From the NCBI GenBank assembly GCA_003460745.1, contig QTVU01000007.1, positions 1 through 64,000 of the forward strand: a DNA stretch of 64,000 nt, given 5' to 3'. The translations under genes were made by a program, and so were the position numbers. Shown here one piece after another: positions 42,953 through 53,843 of the stretch; positions within the stretch are counted from its first letter, which is position 1; each line of letters starts with the position of its first letter. The DNA comes from Firmicutes bacterium AM55-24TS. GTDB lineage: Bacteria > Bacillota > Clostridia > UBA1381. The notes below the pieces were generated by a model. The model saw only the letters and a program-made list of their open reading frames with translations. It was not told the origin of the DNA and searched no databases.

Positions 42953-43076
42953 TTTTATCGCTGTCCTTTCTGTAAATATAGTGTCTGTCCCGGTTTATCT
43001 GAAACAGGCACATTGTTGTTACTCCGAAAAAGCCGCCGATGAGTAACCCGGCGGCGACCAATACTATCTCCCGCAA
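42933..43076 (-). CDS. DUF3789-like small membrane protein (TTG start)
   Basis: The frame reads 47 residues from TTG 43076, with AAAGGAG eight bases upstream, and ends inside mobC (20-bp overlap). Residues 3-24 form one transmembrane helix (REIVLVAAGLLIGGFFGVTT), followed by MCLFQINRDRHY and a polar tail. The pattern FxGGxxGVxTMCL(x)Q is what I remember for DUF3789 proteins next to mobC in clostridial ICEs. The non-ATG start and short length make it easy to miss. Confidence 0.75.
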   Translation of the reverse strand: MREIVLVAAGLLIGGFFGVTTMCLFQINRDRHYIYRKDSDKNEQEKH

Positions 43077-43104
43077 AGCTTATGCTCCTTTCTTGCTTGG
43101 GGTA

Positions 43105-43197
43105 TTAGGGGCAACCCCTAACGAGTGTACCGTTTTGGACATTCCTGTCCATAAATGGTCTGCTCGCTAAGATTATGCAGACACTCAGGGTTGCCCC
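43105..43197. other. Candidate oriT: multi-stem palindromic region
   Basis: GGGGCAACCC (43108-43117) pairs with GGGTTGCCCC (43188-43197), and GAGTGT (about 43123-43128) with ACACTC (43181-43186). Inside lie TGGACA/TGTCCA (43136-43141, 43146-43151) and GTCTGC/GCAGAC (43158-43163, 43177-43182). TTAGGGG/CCCCTAA (43105-43121) offers an alternative fold. It is the only gene-free gap beside mobC and the relaxase, so it is the best oriT candidate; the nick site is not identified. Confidence 0.6.
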
Positions 43198-43209
43198 ATA
43201 GATTGACTC

Positions 43210-44127
43210 TTATCTCTCCATATCCTTTGAGACAGGCTTATACGGCTTTGCTTCAATACCGTCCAAGGACTTATAAAATCTCTCCGGGTATTTGAACTTT
43301 TCCTCGTACTTACGAGCCAGTTCTTTCGGCATACTGAGGAACTTTTCCGACTCAATCGGTGCGTATGCAATGAAGAACTTGCCGGCAATAATGTCGAGCA
43401 TTTCACGGTTGCTGTCGTCTTTCACATAACATTTTTCAATCTTCCAACCATCCTTGCCGCCGTGTTCATCAGCCATATACGCTTCCAGTCGCACACATTT
43501 ATCCGAGCCGTCAAGGGAAGAAGCATAGATAGAATATCCTCCCATACCCTCAATGAAAGCCTTATTGTTACTGCTGACAACATAGGTTCTTTGTTCCTCT
43601 GTGTAAGGCTTGTCAAAGCTGTCATCCGTAAAAACAATATATCCGGTCGTGTGGTTTCTTTCTTTTTCTGCCTGCCGGAAATGAGCTTTCAACTGCGGAT
43701 AACTCATCTCAACATTCTCAGGCTCGGAATAAACTGCCCTGTTCAACGGCAAGCCGTTCATCTTTCCTTCATCGTTGCAGATGATGGCAACTTCGTCCTC
43801 AAAGGGCATATATTCTTCAATATCTCCCTCCACAAGAGACTGCATTGCTTCAAGCGTATCCTCGATTTCAATGAGCTTCGGATACCTGCCCGGCTCAACA
43901 AGAATGACGGAAATCTTCTCAGGTGCTTCTACCTTTTCAAAGGTATCCTCGTTAATATTCAAGGCGAGGGAGCTTCCGTTTTCCCAACTCATATGAATCT
44001 GTCCGGCGTCGTCAACGAATTTAACCGTTCCTTTCAGACCGTAGGGCATTTGACTTTCGCCAGCCATTTCAGTGAGTACAATCTGCGTTCCCTCCGGGTA
44101 CATTTCTCTGATTTCTTTTAGTTTCAT
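43210..44127 (-). CDS. DUF4314-DUF3846 protein
   Basis: The 305-residue product combines a DUF4314 domain (about 1-65; IREMYPEGTQIVL, GLKGTVKFVDDAGQIHMSW) with a DUF3846 domain (about 75-135; VEPGRYPKLIEIEDTLEAMQ, ICNDEGKMNGLPLNRA). A C-terminal part without a recognised domain, rich in aromatic and charged residues, follows. This fusion is typical of ICEs in gut Clostridia; the function is unknown. Start ATG 44127 overlaps the preceding stop (ATGA). Confidence 0.8.
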   Translation of the reverse strand: MKLKEIREMYPEGTQIVLTEMAGESQMPYGLKGTVKFVDDAGQIHMSWENGSSLALNINEDTFEKVEAPEKISVILVEPGRYPKLIEIEDTLEAMQSLVEGDIEEYMPFEDEVAIICNDEGKMNGLPLNRAVYSEPENVEMSYPQLKAHFRQAEKERNHTTGYIVFTDDSFDKPYTEEQRTYVVSSNNKAFIEGMGGYSIYASSLDGSDKCVRLEAYMADEHGGKDGWKIEKCYVKDDSNREMLDIIAGKFFIAYAPIESEKFLSMPKELARKYEEKFKYPERFYKSLDGIEAKPYKPVSKDMER

Positions 44128-45077
44128 CGTGCAAAACTCCTTTCGGTTTTATCTTTTATTCCCAAGCGTTTACAAAGAAAGTCGTTGACATCTTTCCCAT
44201 ATTGGGGAGGGTCGTCAACGACTTCATACTTATCTGAAAGAATCGTCTGCAACGCTTTGGTCGCTTTTCTTCCGGCAATATCATTGTCCAAATGAAGAAC
44301 AATTCGCCTGATTGTTTTGTCCTTTTCAAGCAGCCTGCCGAGTGTAACAGGCACTTTCGAGTCCTCGATTTTCTGCTTTGGGGAATACACTCCCGCAAGA
44401 GAAACAAGGTTAAACTGTCGCCAGTCTTTGCCCTCCAGCTTCATCAAAGTTGCATAGGAAAGCAGGTCAATGGCACACTCAAAAAGATGAACCTCTCCGG
44501 TGTTCTCGGCAGTCAGGCGGAAAGAATATTGCTTTTTGCTTCCGGTGCAGTCGCCCATAATTCTTGATTGATTTGTTGCTCTGTATGCGGCGTATTTAGG
44601 TTCTTTGTTCTCGTCATAGCCGATAAAAACAGCATTATGATATGGGAGCGACTCGATGATTAGCTTCTGTTCCAAGCAGTAGTTGATAATTTCATAATCA
44701 ATCCCACGCCCGAAAAGATAATCAAATACCACATCGGTAGTGGGGCTTTTTTCAGGCAGAAGCAAAGGCTGGTTCTCATAACTTTTGATGTTTTCACAAG
44801 TCGGAAAGCTGACTGAACCGTTTCCCATAATGGTCTGAACCGCCTCCACAAAATCCATTCCACGGACTTTGATAAGGTAATCGAGGGCAGATTTGCCCCC
44901 GATACCTCTCGACCACCACATCCATTTGCCGTTGGAAATCTTCAAGCTGTCGTGGGTTCTTGTGGTGTAGGTGTTACTTGAAAATTTAACAAGCTCGCCC
45001 GGTTCATACTCTCTAAGATAGGTTAATAAATCCATTCGTTTGGCTTCGGTTATGACTTCCGGTGCAATATACGGCAT
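44124..45077 (-). CDS. DUF3991/Toprim-domain protein (primase-like)
   Basis: The 317-residue product has a DUF3991-like N-terminal zone (DSLKISNGKWMWWSRGIGGKSALDYLIKV, around 47-77). A C-terminal Toprim domain has LFECAIDLLSYATL near 200 providing the acidic/Ser site and VLHLDNDIAGRKAT near 265 providing DxD. Such proteins are thought to prime or remodel the transferred strand. Start ATG 45077 is after GGCGGTGATAATT; an upstream GTG in frame is less likely. The next gene is coupled by ATGA overlap. Confidence 0.82.
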   Translation of the reverse strand: MPYIAPEVITEAKRMDLLTYLREYEPGELVKFSSNTYTTRTHDSLKISNGKWMWWSRGIGGKSALDYLIKVRGMDFVEAVQTIMGNGSVSFPTCENIKSYENQPLLLPEKSPTTDVVFDYLFGRGIDYEIINYCLEQKLIIESLPYHNAVFIGYDENKEPKYAAYRATNQSRIMGDCTGSKKQYSFRLTAENTGEVHLFECAIDLLSYATLMKLEGKDWRQFNLVSLAGVYSPKQKIEDSKVPVTLGRLLEKDKTIRRIVLHLDNDIAGRKATKALQTILSDKYEVVDDPPQYGKDVNDFLCKRLGIKDKTERSFAR

Positions 45078-45093
45078 AATTATCACCGCCGTT

Positions 45094-45486
45094 CTACATC
45101 AGCAAATCGGCAACCGCTTTCTGTATCGGTTCGTTGATACTGAGCTTTGCAATGATAATGAGTATCTTATCAACAGGGCAGCCGATGTCATTCCAAACAG
45201 TCCAAGCACCTCCCGCAAGGTCGTCGTTTTCATACAAAGCAATGATTTCTTCCGGCGAAAACACCGTTTCAATGCTCTGTCGAACCAACTCTCCGTAGAA
45301 AGAAAGCTTTGCATTTCTAAGGGCAAATTCTGCTTCCTTTGCGGGCGGTTTGCTTCTTTTCAATTCGAGATATGCTTTATCAAGTCTCCTGACCACAACC
45401 ATCATCATTGCGTCAAAAGGGTTAATGATTGCTTTTCTGCAAGGGCAGTTTTCTCTTTCCTTATCGGGTGTCATTTTATCGTTCAT
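45094..45486 (-). CDS. Hypothetical ICE protein of the transfer operon
   Basis: The 130-residue product starts MNDKMTPDKERENCPCRKA, contains an MMMVVVRRLDKAYLELKR helix and an FSPEEIIALYENDDLAGGAW segment, and looks mainly helical. I do not recognise the family. Its ATG at 45486 lies inside the 3' end of the helicase gene (ACCTATGAACGATAA) and uses GAAAGGAG, so it is translated with the helicase. Confidence 0.65.
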   Translation of the reverse strand: MNDKMTPDKERENCPCRKAIINPFDAMMMVVVRRLDKAYLELKRSKPPAKEAEFALRNAKLSFYGELVRQSIETVFSPEEIIALYENDDLAGGAWTVWNDIGCPVDKILIIIAKLSINEPIQKAVADLLM

Positions 45487-48400
45487 AGGTTTTCTCCTTT
45501 CGTGTGTTCGGCACTTCGCCCTCATCGGGTTCGCCGCCGACAATTTCGTTTTCTCGCTTATCCATATTGAGCAAGATATTCAGCTCGTCCAAGCGGGCAA
45601 GCTTTGTCTTTAGTTCTTCCTCTTGGATAAACGGTTTTTGGACTTCTTTCTTTGCGGTTTCCAACTGATTTGTGGTGTTCTCAAGGTCATTTTCCGCAAG
45701 CGACAAGCTCTCGGCAAATCTCTCAATGCCGTTATCAAGACGGATAATATTGCCGTGTGCGTCATCACCGAGAGGAACATTTCTGCTTGTCGCACCTTTC
45801 AGTCGAACCTCATAATTTCGCTCTGCGGTATTAAAAAGCAGTTCCGTTTCAAACCCTCGGTACTTGCCGAGAGGAATAGGGTCGGGGCTGTTCATCTGCT
45901 TGCAGGCTTCAATGATTGCTTTACCGGCGTCGGCTTTTTCGGAATAAAAAACACCCTTAACCTCCATACCGACAAATCGGTCGTCCGTTGGTTTCGGGTG
46001 CTGTTTCGCAGTTTCTACATCTTGCTTCAATCCTTCAATACGGTTTTCCAAAGCTGTAATTCGCTGCGGATAATATTTGATTATCTTATCTTCCAAAGCG
46101 TATTTTTCAGATAGAAAGTTGGATTTTAAGAGCTTCAGCTTTTGAACTTGAATGTCCAAATCCATCTTCTCCTTAATATACGGGTTGCCGGTGGCAAGCA
46201 TTTTAATCTCTGCATAGGAAAGGGCGGTTTCATCAATATCCTCGGCAGAACGCACCGGGGATTTGCTCGTCATAATCTGACTGGCGAACTTTTGCTTTCC
46301 CTCTACAAGCTGATAGAGATATGCGTCAAAGGTCTGCTCCGTTACATAGCGGTAAATATCTACATCAGGATTTGAGTTACCCTGACGGATAATTCGACCG
46401 GAACGCTGCTCCAAGTCTGACGGTCTCCACGGGCAATCCACATCGTGAAGTGCGATAAGTCTGTCCTGAACATTCGTGCCGGCTCCCATCTTTTGCGTAG
46501 AGCCGAGAAGCACTCTGACCTCGCCTTTACGGGTCTTTTGGAACAGTTCTTTTTTCTTCACATCGGTATCTGCTTCGTGGATAAAGCGGACTTCGCTTTC
46601 GGGGACACCACGCTCTATGAGCTTCTTTCTGATGTCGTTATATACCGAGAATGTTCCGTCATTCTTTGGAGTTGAGAGGTCGCAGAACACAAGCTGTGCC
46701 GATTTTTTATCGGCTGTTTCCTCCCAAATACGGTAGATGTTATCGACGCAGGCGTTGATTTTACTGCCCTCAAAATCAGGCAGCATATCGTTAAGCATAC
46801 GCTGGTCAAGTGCTAACTTCCTGCCGTCGTTTGTAATTTTAAGCATATTATCTACACTCGAATCTACACCGCCGCCACGGACTTTCTCGGCTCGTTCCGC
46901 AAGGGAAGCAACCATCTCTTTCTGCATTTCCGAAGGCTTGACCGCAACATTGTGGAAGTGTGCTTCCGGCACAGGCAGTTCCAGCATATCCGCCGTCTTG
47001 ATGTCGGCGACCTCCTTAAACATCGCCATAAGCTCCGGTAGGTTGTAGAATTTCGCAAAGCGGGTTTTCGCTCTGTAACCCGTTCCCTCCGGGGTAAGCT
47101 CAACGGCTGTTACAGTCTCTCCAAAGGTACTTGCCCACGAGTCGAAGTGCTGCAAGTTGTTTTTGACAAGCGTGTTGTACTGCAAGTATCGCTGAATGGT
47201 ATATAGCTCCACCATACTGTTTGAGATAGGAGTACCGGTTGCAAATACCGTTCCTCGACCGCCTGTAAGCTCGTCAAGGTATCGGCACTTCATAAACAGG
47301 TCGGAGGATTTCTGTGCTTCCGTTTGAGCGATACCGCCCACATTACGCATTTTGGTGTAAAGATAGAGGTTCTTGTAATAATGACTCTCGTCAATAAAAA
47401 GCCTGTCCACACCGAGTTCTTCAAAGGTAACAACATCGTCCTTTCGGCTTTGGTCGTTGAGCTTTTCCAGCTTTTGTTTCACGGACTTTTTAGACTTTTC
47501 AAGCTGTTTAATGGAGAAGTTTTCTCCACGGTTTCGCTTCAAATCCATAATACCGTCTGTCAGTTCTTCAAGCTGCTGCTCAAGAATTGCCCTCTGTCTT
47601 TCAATGGACATCGGGATTTTCTCAAACTGAGAATGACCGATGATTACGGCGTCATAATCTCCCGTGGCAATTCGACCGCAGAACTTTTTGCGGTTCTTTG
47701 TCTCAAAATCTCGCTTTGTCGCTACGAGAATATTCGCCGCCGGATAGAGTTGTAAGAACTCCGCCGCCCATTGCTCGGTTAAGTGATTTGGCACTACGAA
47801 CAGCGACTTATTGCAAAGTCCCAGTCGTTTGGACTCCATAGCGGCGGCTACCATTTCAAAGGTCTTGCCCGCACCGACTGCGTGTGCTAACAGCGTATTA
47901 CCGCCGTACAGAATGTGTGCAACCGCATTTTTCTGATGTTCACGGAGTTCGATTTCCGGGTTCATACCGTTGAAAACAATGTGGCTTCCGTCGTACTCAC
48001 GGGGTCTTATACTGTTGAACTTTTCGTTATACATCTTCGTGAGTTTTTCTCGGCGGGCAGGGTCAGCCATATCCAGTCCTGAAAGCCCTGCTTTATGAGT
48101 TCCTGCTTTGCCTGTGCGATTGCCGTCTCTTTTTTATTGAGAACGGCTTTCTTTCTGCCTTCCTCATCTTCGATATAGTCAAAGATTCGGACATCTTTCA
48201 GGTTCAGTGTTTCCTCAATTATCTTATATGCGTTGATGCGGGAAGTACCGTATGTGCTGTACGCTTTTACATTGGAACGGTCGTAGCTCTTTCCCTCAAT
48301 GTTCCATTCGCCGGTAAACTGAGAGTAGTGAACCTTGATATTCCATTGTGCATAGCGTGGGGTGTCGAGAAACTCAAACATAAACTGTTGGAATATTTCG

Positions 48401-51400
48401 GGCGGTATCCAAGTCGCACCGAGCCTTACGGAAATCTCGCTTGCCGTCAAATCCTTTGGCTGCACCTTTTCAAGTGCCTGCACATTGACGGTGTAATCTT
48501 CGGGATACAGTGCCGCAGACCTTTTGGCTGTCGCCAGCTTCTCACGAACATTGCCCGACAGATATTCGTCTGCCATCAGATACTTCGGCTCATAGGAATT
48601 ACCGTACTCATAAAGGGGATTTAAGAAGATTACACCCTTTAAGTCAGCGAATAATTCCTCCTCACTTTTGCCGGACAACTCCATCATATATTCCATATCA
48701 ATGGCTGCTTTTTCGCCCATAGAGACAGCGAGAGCCTCGTCTGCGGTGTCAACCTCCGTTACCGGCTTGTGCGGTTTAATCGTCCTTTTGAAGAACATAT
48801 CCGCCTTGCGTTCCAGTTCGCCATCTTCATTGATAACCTCAAGAGCGGAGAGCAGAGCATAGGAGCTGTCGTCGGAAAAGGCAGAAGTATTGGCACGGCT
48901 GTTAATCAGTCCGTACTTCTTTGTAAAGCTGTCATACAGTGTGTTCAGCTTATCCTGTGCCTGTTTGATTTCGCTGTCCGGGTAATCCTCGGTTTGCAGT
49001 TCAATCAAGTTACGGACGCAATCTCTTATCCCAATCATACCCTTAATGCGGTTCTCAGCGGTTGCAGATACCTCCACCGGGGACATACGGGAGTTCTCAC
49101 GGAAATAGATTTTATCGTCTAAAACAGTGTAAGAGAAGTTCCTTACCATAGGGTCTGCCGGGATAGAATTATCTTCTTCCTCCAGTTCGTCGGCAACCTC
49201 GTATTCGGAGATTTCTCCGTGAATGTTTGAGACTGCTTCGTTCAAAAGCTCCGAAAGGTCGGCATTTTCAAACGGTTCACAGGTTGCTTCCGGTCCGAAG
49301 CGACCGCTTACCATTTTCATTTCGCCGAGTATCATTTCCGGGTGCTGAACAAAATATGAGTTCATCCTTATACCGTTTTCGTCGGTGTCAAGATGAACCC
49401 AATCCGGCTCAATATCTATGAGTCTGTCTCGCTTTTGCAGAAACAGAATATCGGATACGACCTCTGTCCCGGCATTACCTTTGAAGGTGTCGTTCGGAAG
49501 TCTGATTGCTCCGAGAAGCTCCGCCCTCTGTGCGATATATTTACGCACATTGGAGTTTTCCTTGTCCATAGTTCCTTTGCTTGTCACAAGAGCCATCACA
49601 CCGCCGGGGCGTAACTTATCAAGCGATTTTGCAAAGAAATAATCGTGGATTAAGAAATTGTACTTGTCGTATCGTTTATCGGAGACTTTGAAATCTCCGA
49701 AAGGCACATTGCCGATAATGCCGTCAAAGAAGCTGTCGGGGACATTTACTTCCTCAAAGCCCTGTGCCGCAATGGAAGATTTCTGATAAAGCTGCTGAGC
49801 GATACCGGCTGAAATGGTATCAAGCTCAACACCGTAAACCTTTGCGTTTTCCATTGACTTGGGCAGCATACCGATGAAATTACCGATACCGCAGGACGGC
49901 TCAAGCAGGTTGCCCTCCTGAAATCCCATCTGTTCCAACACCTTGTAAATGGCGGTAGATACTTCGGGCGGAGTGTAAAATGCAGTCAGTGTGCTTTCTC
50001 TTGCCGACGCATATTCCTCCGGCGTCAGGATGTTTTTCAGCATTGCATACTCTGTATGCCAAGCTCCTGCTCGTTCGTCGAAGGCTTCGGGAATACCGCC
50101 CCAACCGACATATCTCGACAAGATTTTCTGCTCGTCAGGTGTTGCAAAACGGTTTTCGTTTTGACAATCTCTCAGGACTTTTATTGCTGCATAGTTTCGG
50201 TGGAAGCGTTCTTTCTTGTTCACTTCTTCAACCTGATTATTGGCAAGGTCAAAGTTGTGTCGTTCGGACATAGGAATATCCGGGTGGAGGTCAAAGCTCT
50301 TTACTTTTGACTTTTTCTTTTGCTCCCAAGCGGGGACAATCGGTTCAGGCTCTTTGTCGTAACCGTTGCCGATACGAACACCCTCGTTATACATTTCCTC
50401 ATCGCTGTCAAAACCGTTTTGAGTAGCAACGATTTCTCTGTAATCCTCAATCGGTACATTCCCGATATTTGTTGCCACCATATCAGCTCTTTCAGTGTTT
50501 TCAATAAGAGCTTCCATTGTGGCAGAGGTACAGTCGGTCAAATCCGGTGTCCTGTGAAATTCTCGGTCTGCGTCCACAAACCATTCCGTACCTACATCGG
50601 CAAGCTCCTGATTTGCAATGCTACCGAGATAATCAAAGAAATCCTCTGCCGAGTCATACTCCCGTGCGACTTGCTGTATCTCGTCAAAAGAAAGAGTATT
50701 TGTAACATACTGACCTCCGGCATTGCTGTCGGGGTTATAGTACATCCAAGTTACACTTTCATTGTCCCGGTCAATAAAGAAGGCGTCGTCATAACCGGTT
50801 TTCGGACTGAAATCCGGTACGGTTTCAGTATCGTTTTGAGCTTTATTTTCGCCTGTAACGGTTTTTTCTTCCGCCGGTAATACACTGACCTTCAAGTGGT
50901 CGTTCATCGGATTTTCACGCACTTTGCGGTCAAATTCTTCCCTTGAAAGTTCCTTGTTGAATAAGGGCATATCGAAGTCATAGAGCATTACACGGTTTTC
51001 ATCAAAGGACAAAATCTCATACTGAGAAGCCCCAATATACACGCTGTCGCCGAGATGATATTCATACTGCGCTTCCGGCTCGTCCTCTTTGTTTTCAGGT
51101 TCAGGCGGTGCGGTAGAAAGTATCTCACGGTTTTTTCTCTGCTCTGCAAGCTCGGCTCGCCGTTCTTCCTGCTTTTCAAGCCATTCAGGGTACTTTTCTT
51201 TTTCCTTTGGGTTTAGGTATCTGTCCATACGGATAAGGTCTCCGATACGCTTTTCCACCTGAGACCAAGAAAGAGTAATGTGCGGCTTGTCGCTTCCGAT
51301 ACCTTTTGAAATTGTGATACCTTTTCCGTCGTGCTGTTCGTCAATGCCTGCACCGATGATGACCGGATAAGAGCCGCCCCAACCGTATTCGTTTTTCAAG

Positions 51401-53139
51401 AAGTCGGCGTTCTCTTTTGCGGAAATGCTCTTTTCAAACTGCTCATAGATACGCATTTTACCCTCGGAAACTCCGCTTCCACGGGTCAATACAGCGTCTA
51501 TGATTTCCTGAGAAAAAGTAAAGGCAGAGGTTTTTTGTTCCTCTGCCTGATTTCCCATAATGAGAGTCAACTGACCGTCCATAGACGGAATCGGTTTCAT
51601 TGTATCGGTCAATTCTCCCAAAAGTCTCATTGCTTCAAAATGCTGTGCGATAACGCCCCAGTCGTAGAAACTCTGAGCGGTTCTGTTTTCGTATTCACCC
51701 TCCCACAAGTGGAGGACATTCTGAAATGTTTTGTATCCCACAAGCCTGCCGTCGTTTAAGGTAAGCCGGGTGTAGTCGTTATTGAAGATACCCTTGATAT
51801 ATTCGGTACGGGTCGCATTGTCCGTATTTCTCTCATAGAAGTCTTTGATTTCTTCCTTTGAAGCGGACAAATGCGGGGTAGTACCGAGTATCTCTCGGAT
51901 AGTATCATCGCCACCGAAAAACGGCAGGCTCTTGTCCTCGTGGTTTCTGTCGTAATACTCTAAGCGAATATTACCTGATTCTTCACGATTTCCTGTGCCG
52001 AGTTCCTGATGTTGTTCATCAGGCGAACCCACTTCATCATATCTTCCGCTTTCATCTGCTCCGTCAGCCCGGCTTTCTGTGCCATCTGCTTCACGAGAGT
52101 TTCCTCCAGTTCGCTGGCTCTCTGCTGAACCTCCGCCAAGTGACTGTTCAGAATCCCTTTCGTCAGAAGATTGTAGTACAGGATTTTGTGATGTTCCTTC
52201 AGATAAGTTCTCCTCATCTGCGACCATCTGCCGAGAGTCACTTCCGTCTGCTCCGGCAGTTTCAGGTTCGGAAGATTGTAATCTCCCACCATCGTGTATG
52301 TGATTTCGCTCATCGCTTTGACTCCTTTCGTCTTTGATGTCTTTATTGTATTCGGATTGCTCCTGTTCATCAATTATGCGATTTTCCTTGCTGAGCGTGC
52401 TGATTGTTCTGCTGACAGGGAGCAACGCCATTTCTGCAATGTCGCTTGTAGCAATACCCACCGCATTGAGAACTTCCTGTGAATTAAAACTTGAAATACC
52501 GGCAAAGTCATCGGGAGAATAGACCTTGTCTGCGTTCAGTCCCAATCGTGCCATAACCATATATGATACGCTGTTTCTGACAAGCTCCAAATACAAGGCA
52601 TTTGCTTCGTCGGCAGACAAATACTCAATATCGCTTCCTGCACCCAAACTCATAAAGTCGGAGATATAGTCTGCGATGTTATCCTCAACGGCATTGGCAA
52701 TGCTCTCTTTGACGACATTTTCAATACTCGTTGTATCGTTTACCGCACCGAAAGTATTTTCAAGTGTTTCAATAACTTCTGCTTCATATTCGGGTCTCAT
52801 CTCCCAAATCGGAACAGGGCGGGAATGTCGACTTTCGTGGGTGTCCGATATATCAAAGTAATGAATCAGCCTTTGACGGCTTCTGTCTGTGTCCTCAAAT
52901 ACGGCAATACCCTTTGCTCCTCGGTTTACCCAGCGACCGAAAGTACCGTTCCATCGTTCGATTTCAAGCACGGCTGTTGCGTCGGGTCTTTGGGCATAAA
53001 TGAGAAGCTGTTCATCAAATCGGAGCCTGAAATTTCTGCCTGCTGTTTTCAGAAACGATTGCCAGTTTACCGGATTGTCTGTAACTGCAAAACAGGTTCT
53101 TTCATACAGCTCTGAAATCAGGTCAAATTTTCTTGCCAC
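45476..53139 (-). pseudogene. Giant ArdC-like/N6-methylase/SNF2-helicase fusion, single-base frameshift
   Basis: Two frames form one gene. The first (53139-48007, 1710 residues) has an ArdC-like N-terminus (FDEQLLIYAQRPDATAV; GRWVNRGAKGIAVFE), a polar linker at about 265-392, central domains of unknown role, and an N6-methylase domain with LEPSCGIGNF near 1079 and GNVPFGDF near 1142 in place of the usual NPPF. It goes off frame after QDWIW. The second (from about 48070, 864 residues) has the helicase motifs GAGKT, DESHYYKN, ATGTPISNS and QRSGRIIRQGN. Adding one base in the TGG run near 48070 joins them into about 2,554 residues, the expected single protein. It may protect, unwind and modify ICE DNA in the recipient. 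Confidence 0.85.
51960..52313 (-). CDS. tnpV: TnpV-like protein nested in another frame of the giant gene
   Basis: The 117-residue product (MSEITYTMVGDYNLPNLKLP, YLKEHHKILYYNLLTKGILNSHLAEV, MKWVRLMNNIRNSAQEIV) matches the whole TnpV family (PF14198 as I recall). It is read one base out of phase with the host gene, same strand, over codons about 275-393 of that gene. It has its own strong site, GAAAGGAG, eight bases before ATG 52313. The host frame over the same DNA is a low-complexity Ser/Gly/Glu/Asp linker, so the DNA is under selection mainly for TnpV. The function of TnpV is unknown. Confidence 0.85.
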   Translation of the reverse strand: MSEITYTMVGDYNLPNLKLPEQTEVTLGRWSQMRRTYLKEHHKILYYNLLTKGILNSHLAEVQQRASELEETLVKQMAQKAGLTEQMKAEDMMKWVRLMNNIRNSAQEIVKNQVIFA

Positions 53140-53154
53140 CTCGTCTGCACCTCC

Positions 53155-53838
53155 TTATCGTGTTTTTTCTTTGTCCTTTGCGGATTTCGTGTTTTCTTTT
53201 GCGGCTGGTTCTACGGTATGACCGTTTCTCTCGCAAAGCTCGGCAAATTCGCAGATATGGTAGAGATTTGTGCCGACCTCCAAATGGTAGTCGTCGATAT
53301 ATCTGCAAGTTCTCTCCATTGTTTTGCCGTCGCCGAGCTTGATTGAGATTTTTTCTCCGTCCGCAATGCGAAACTGCTCCTGATAGTGCGGGTTGATAAA
53401 TCGGATACCTCGCTCAGCGTTTTTCAAGTGGGCATTTAGCCACTCTTTCTGATAGCAATAGCAGTACAGATTGTACTCGCCCCTGTTGGGGTTAAATCTC
53501 ATAAGATAGCTGTACTTTCCCGTATCAAGACGGATGCCGTAGTGGTTGCAGTCATCATTAAAGGAGCTGTCGGGAGTGGAATAACAGTAAGAGGACATAG
53601 CCTTTCTGCCGGACAAAACATCGCCGTCACGCAATCCGTTTATGACTTCATCAAATTCAGCCTTAAATTCATCGGTTTTCAAGTCTTTTCTGAAATCGTT
53701 CCAAGTCGTCCAAAACTCGTTCCCGTTAGAACCGAAGTCGGCTCTCAAATATCCGATAAGACCGGTCTGCATAGAGAGCTGCTGACTTTGGCTGAAGGTG
53801 TATTTACGCTCTGCTTCGGTCAATACTCTGTAATCCAT
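53155..53838 (-). CDS. Conserved ICE protein of unknown function
   Basis: The 227-residue product begins MDYRVLTEAERKYTFSQSQQL and contains RADFGSNGNEFWTTW, FNPNRGEYNLYCYCYQ and CRYIDDYHLEVGTNLYHICEFAELCERNG. It is a typical large-ICE protein seen upstream of the giant helicase, but I know no activity. ATG 53838 is chosen because GAGG lies eight bases upstream. The C-terminal Lys/Glu tail precedes the helicase gene by 15 bp. Confidence 0.7.
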   Translation of the reverse strand: MDYRVLTEAERKYTFSQSQQLSMQTGLIGYLRADFGSNGNEFWTTWNDFRKDLKTDEFKAEFDEVINGLRDGDVLSGRKAMSSYCYSTPDSSFNDDCNHYGIRLDTGKYSYLMRFNPNRGEYNLYCYCYQKEWLNAHLKNAERGIRFINPHYQEQFRIADGEKISIKLGDGKTMERTCRYIDDYHLEVGTNLYHICEFAELCERNGHTVEPAAKENTKSAKDKEKTR

Positions 53839-53843
53839 TTTCA

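Noticed and set aside
48007..48070. Programmed ribosomal frameshift in the giant helicase gene
   Set aside because: I see no slippery heptamer with a downstream pseudoknot at the join; the simplest explanation is a single missing base in a G run.
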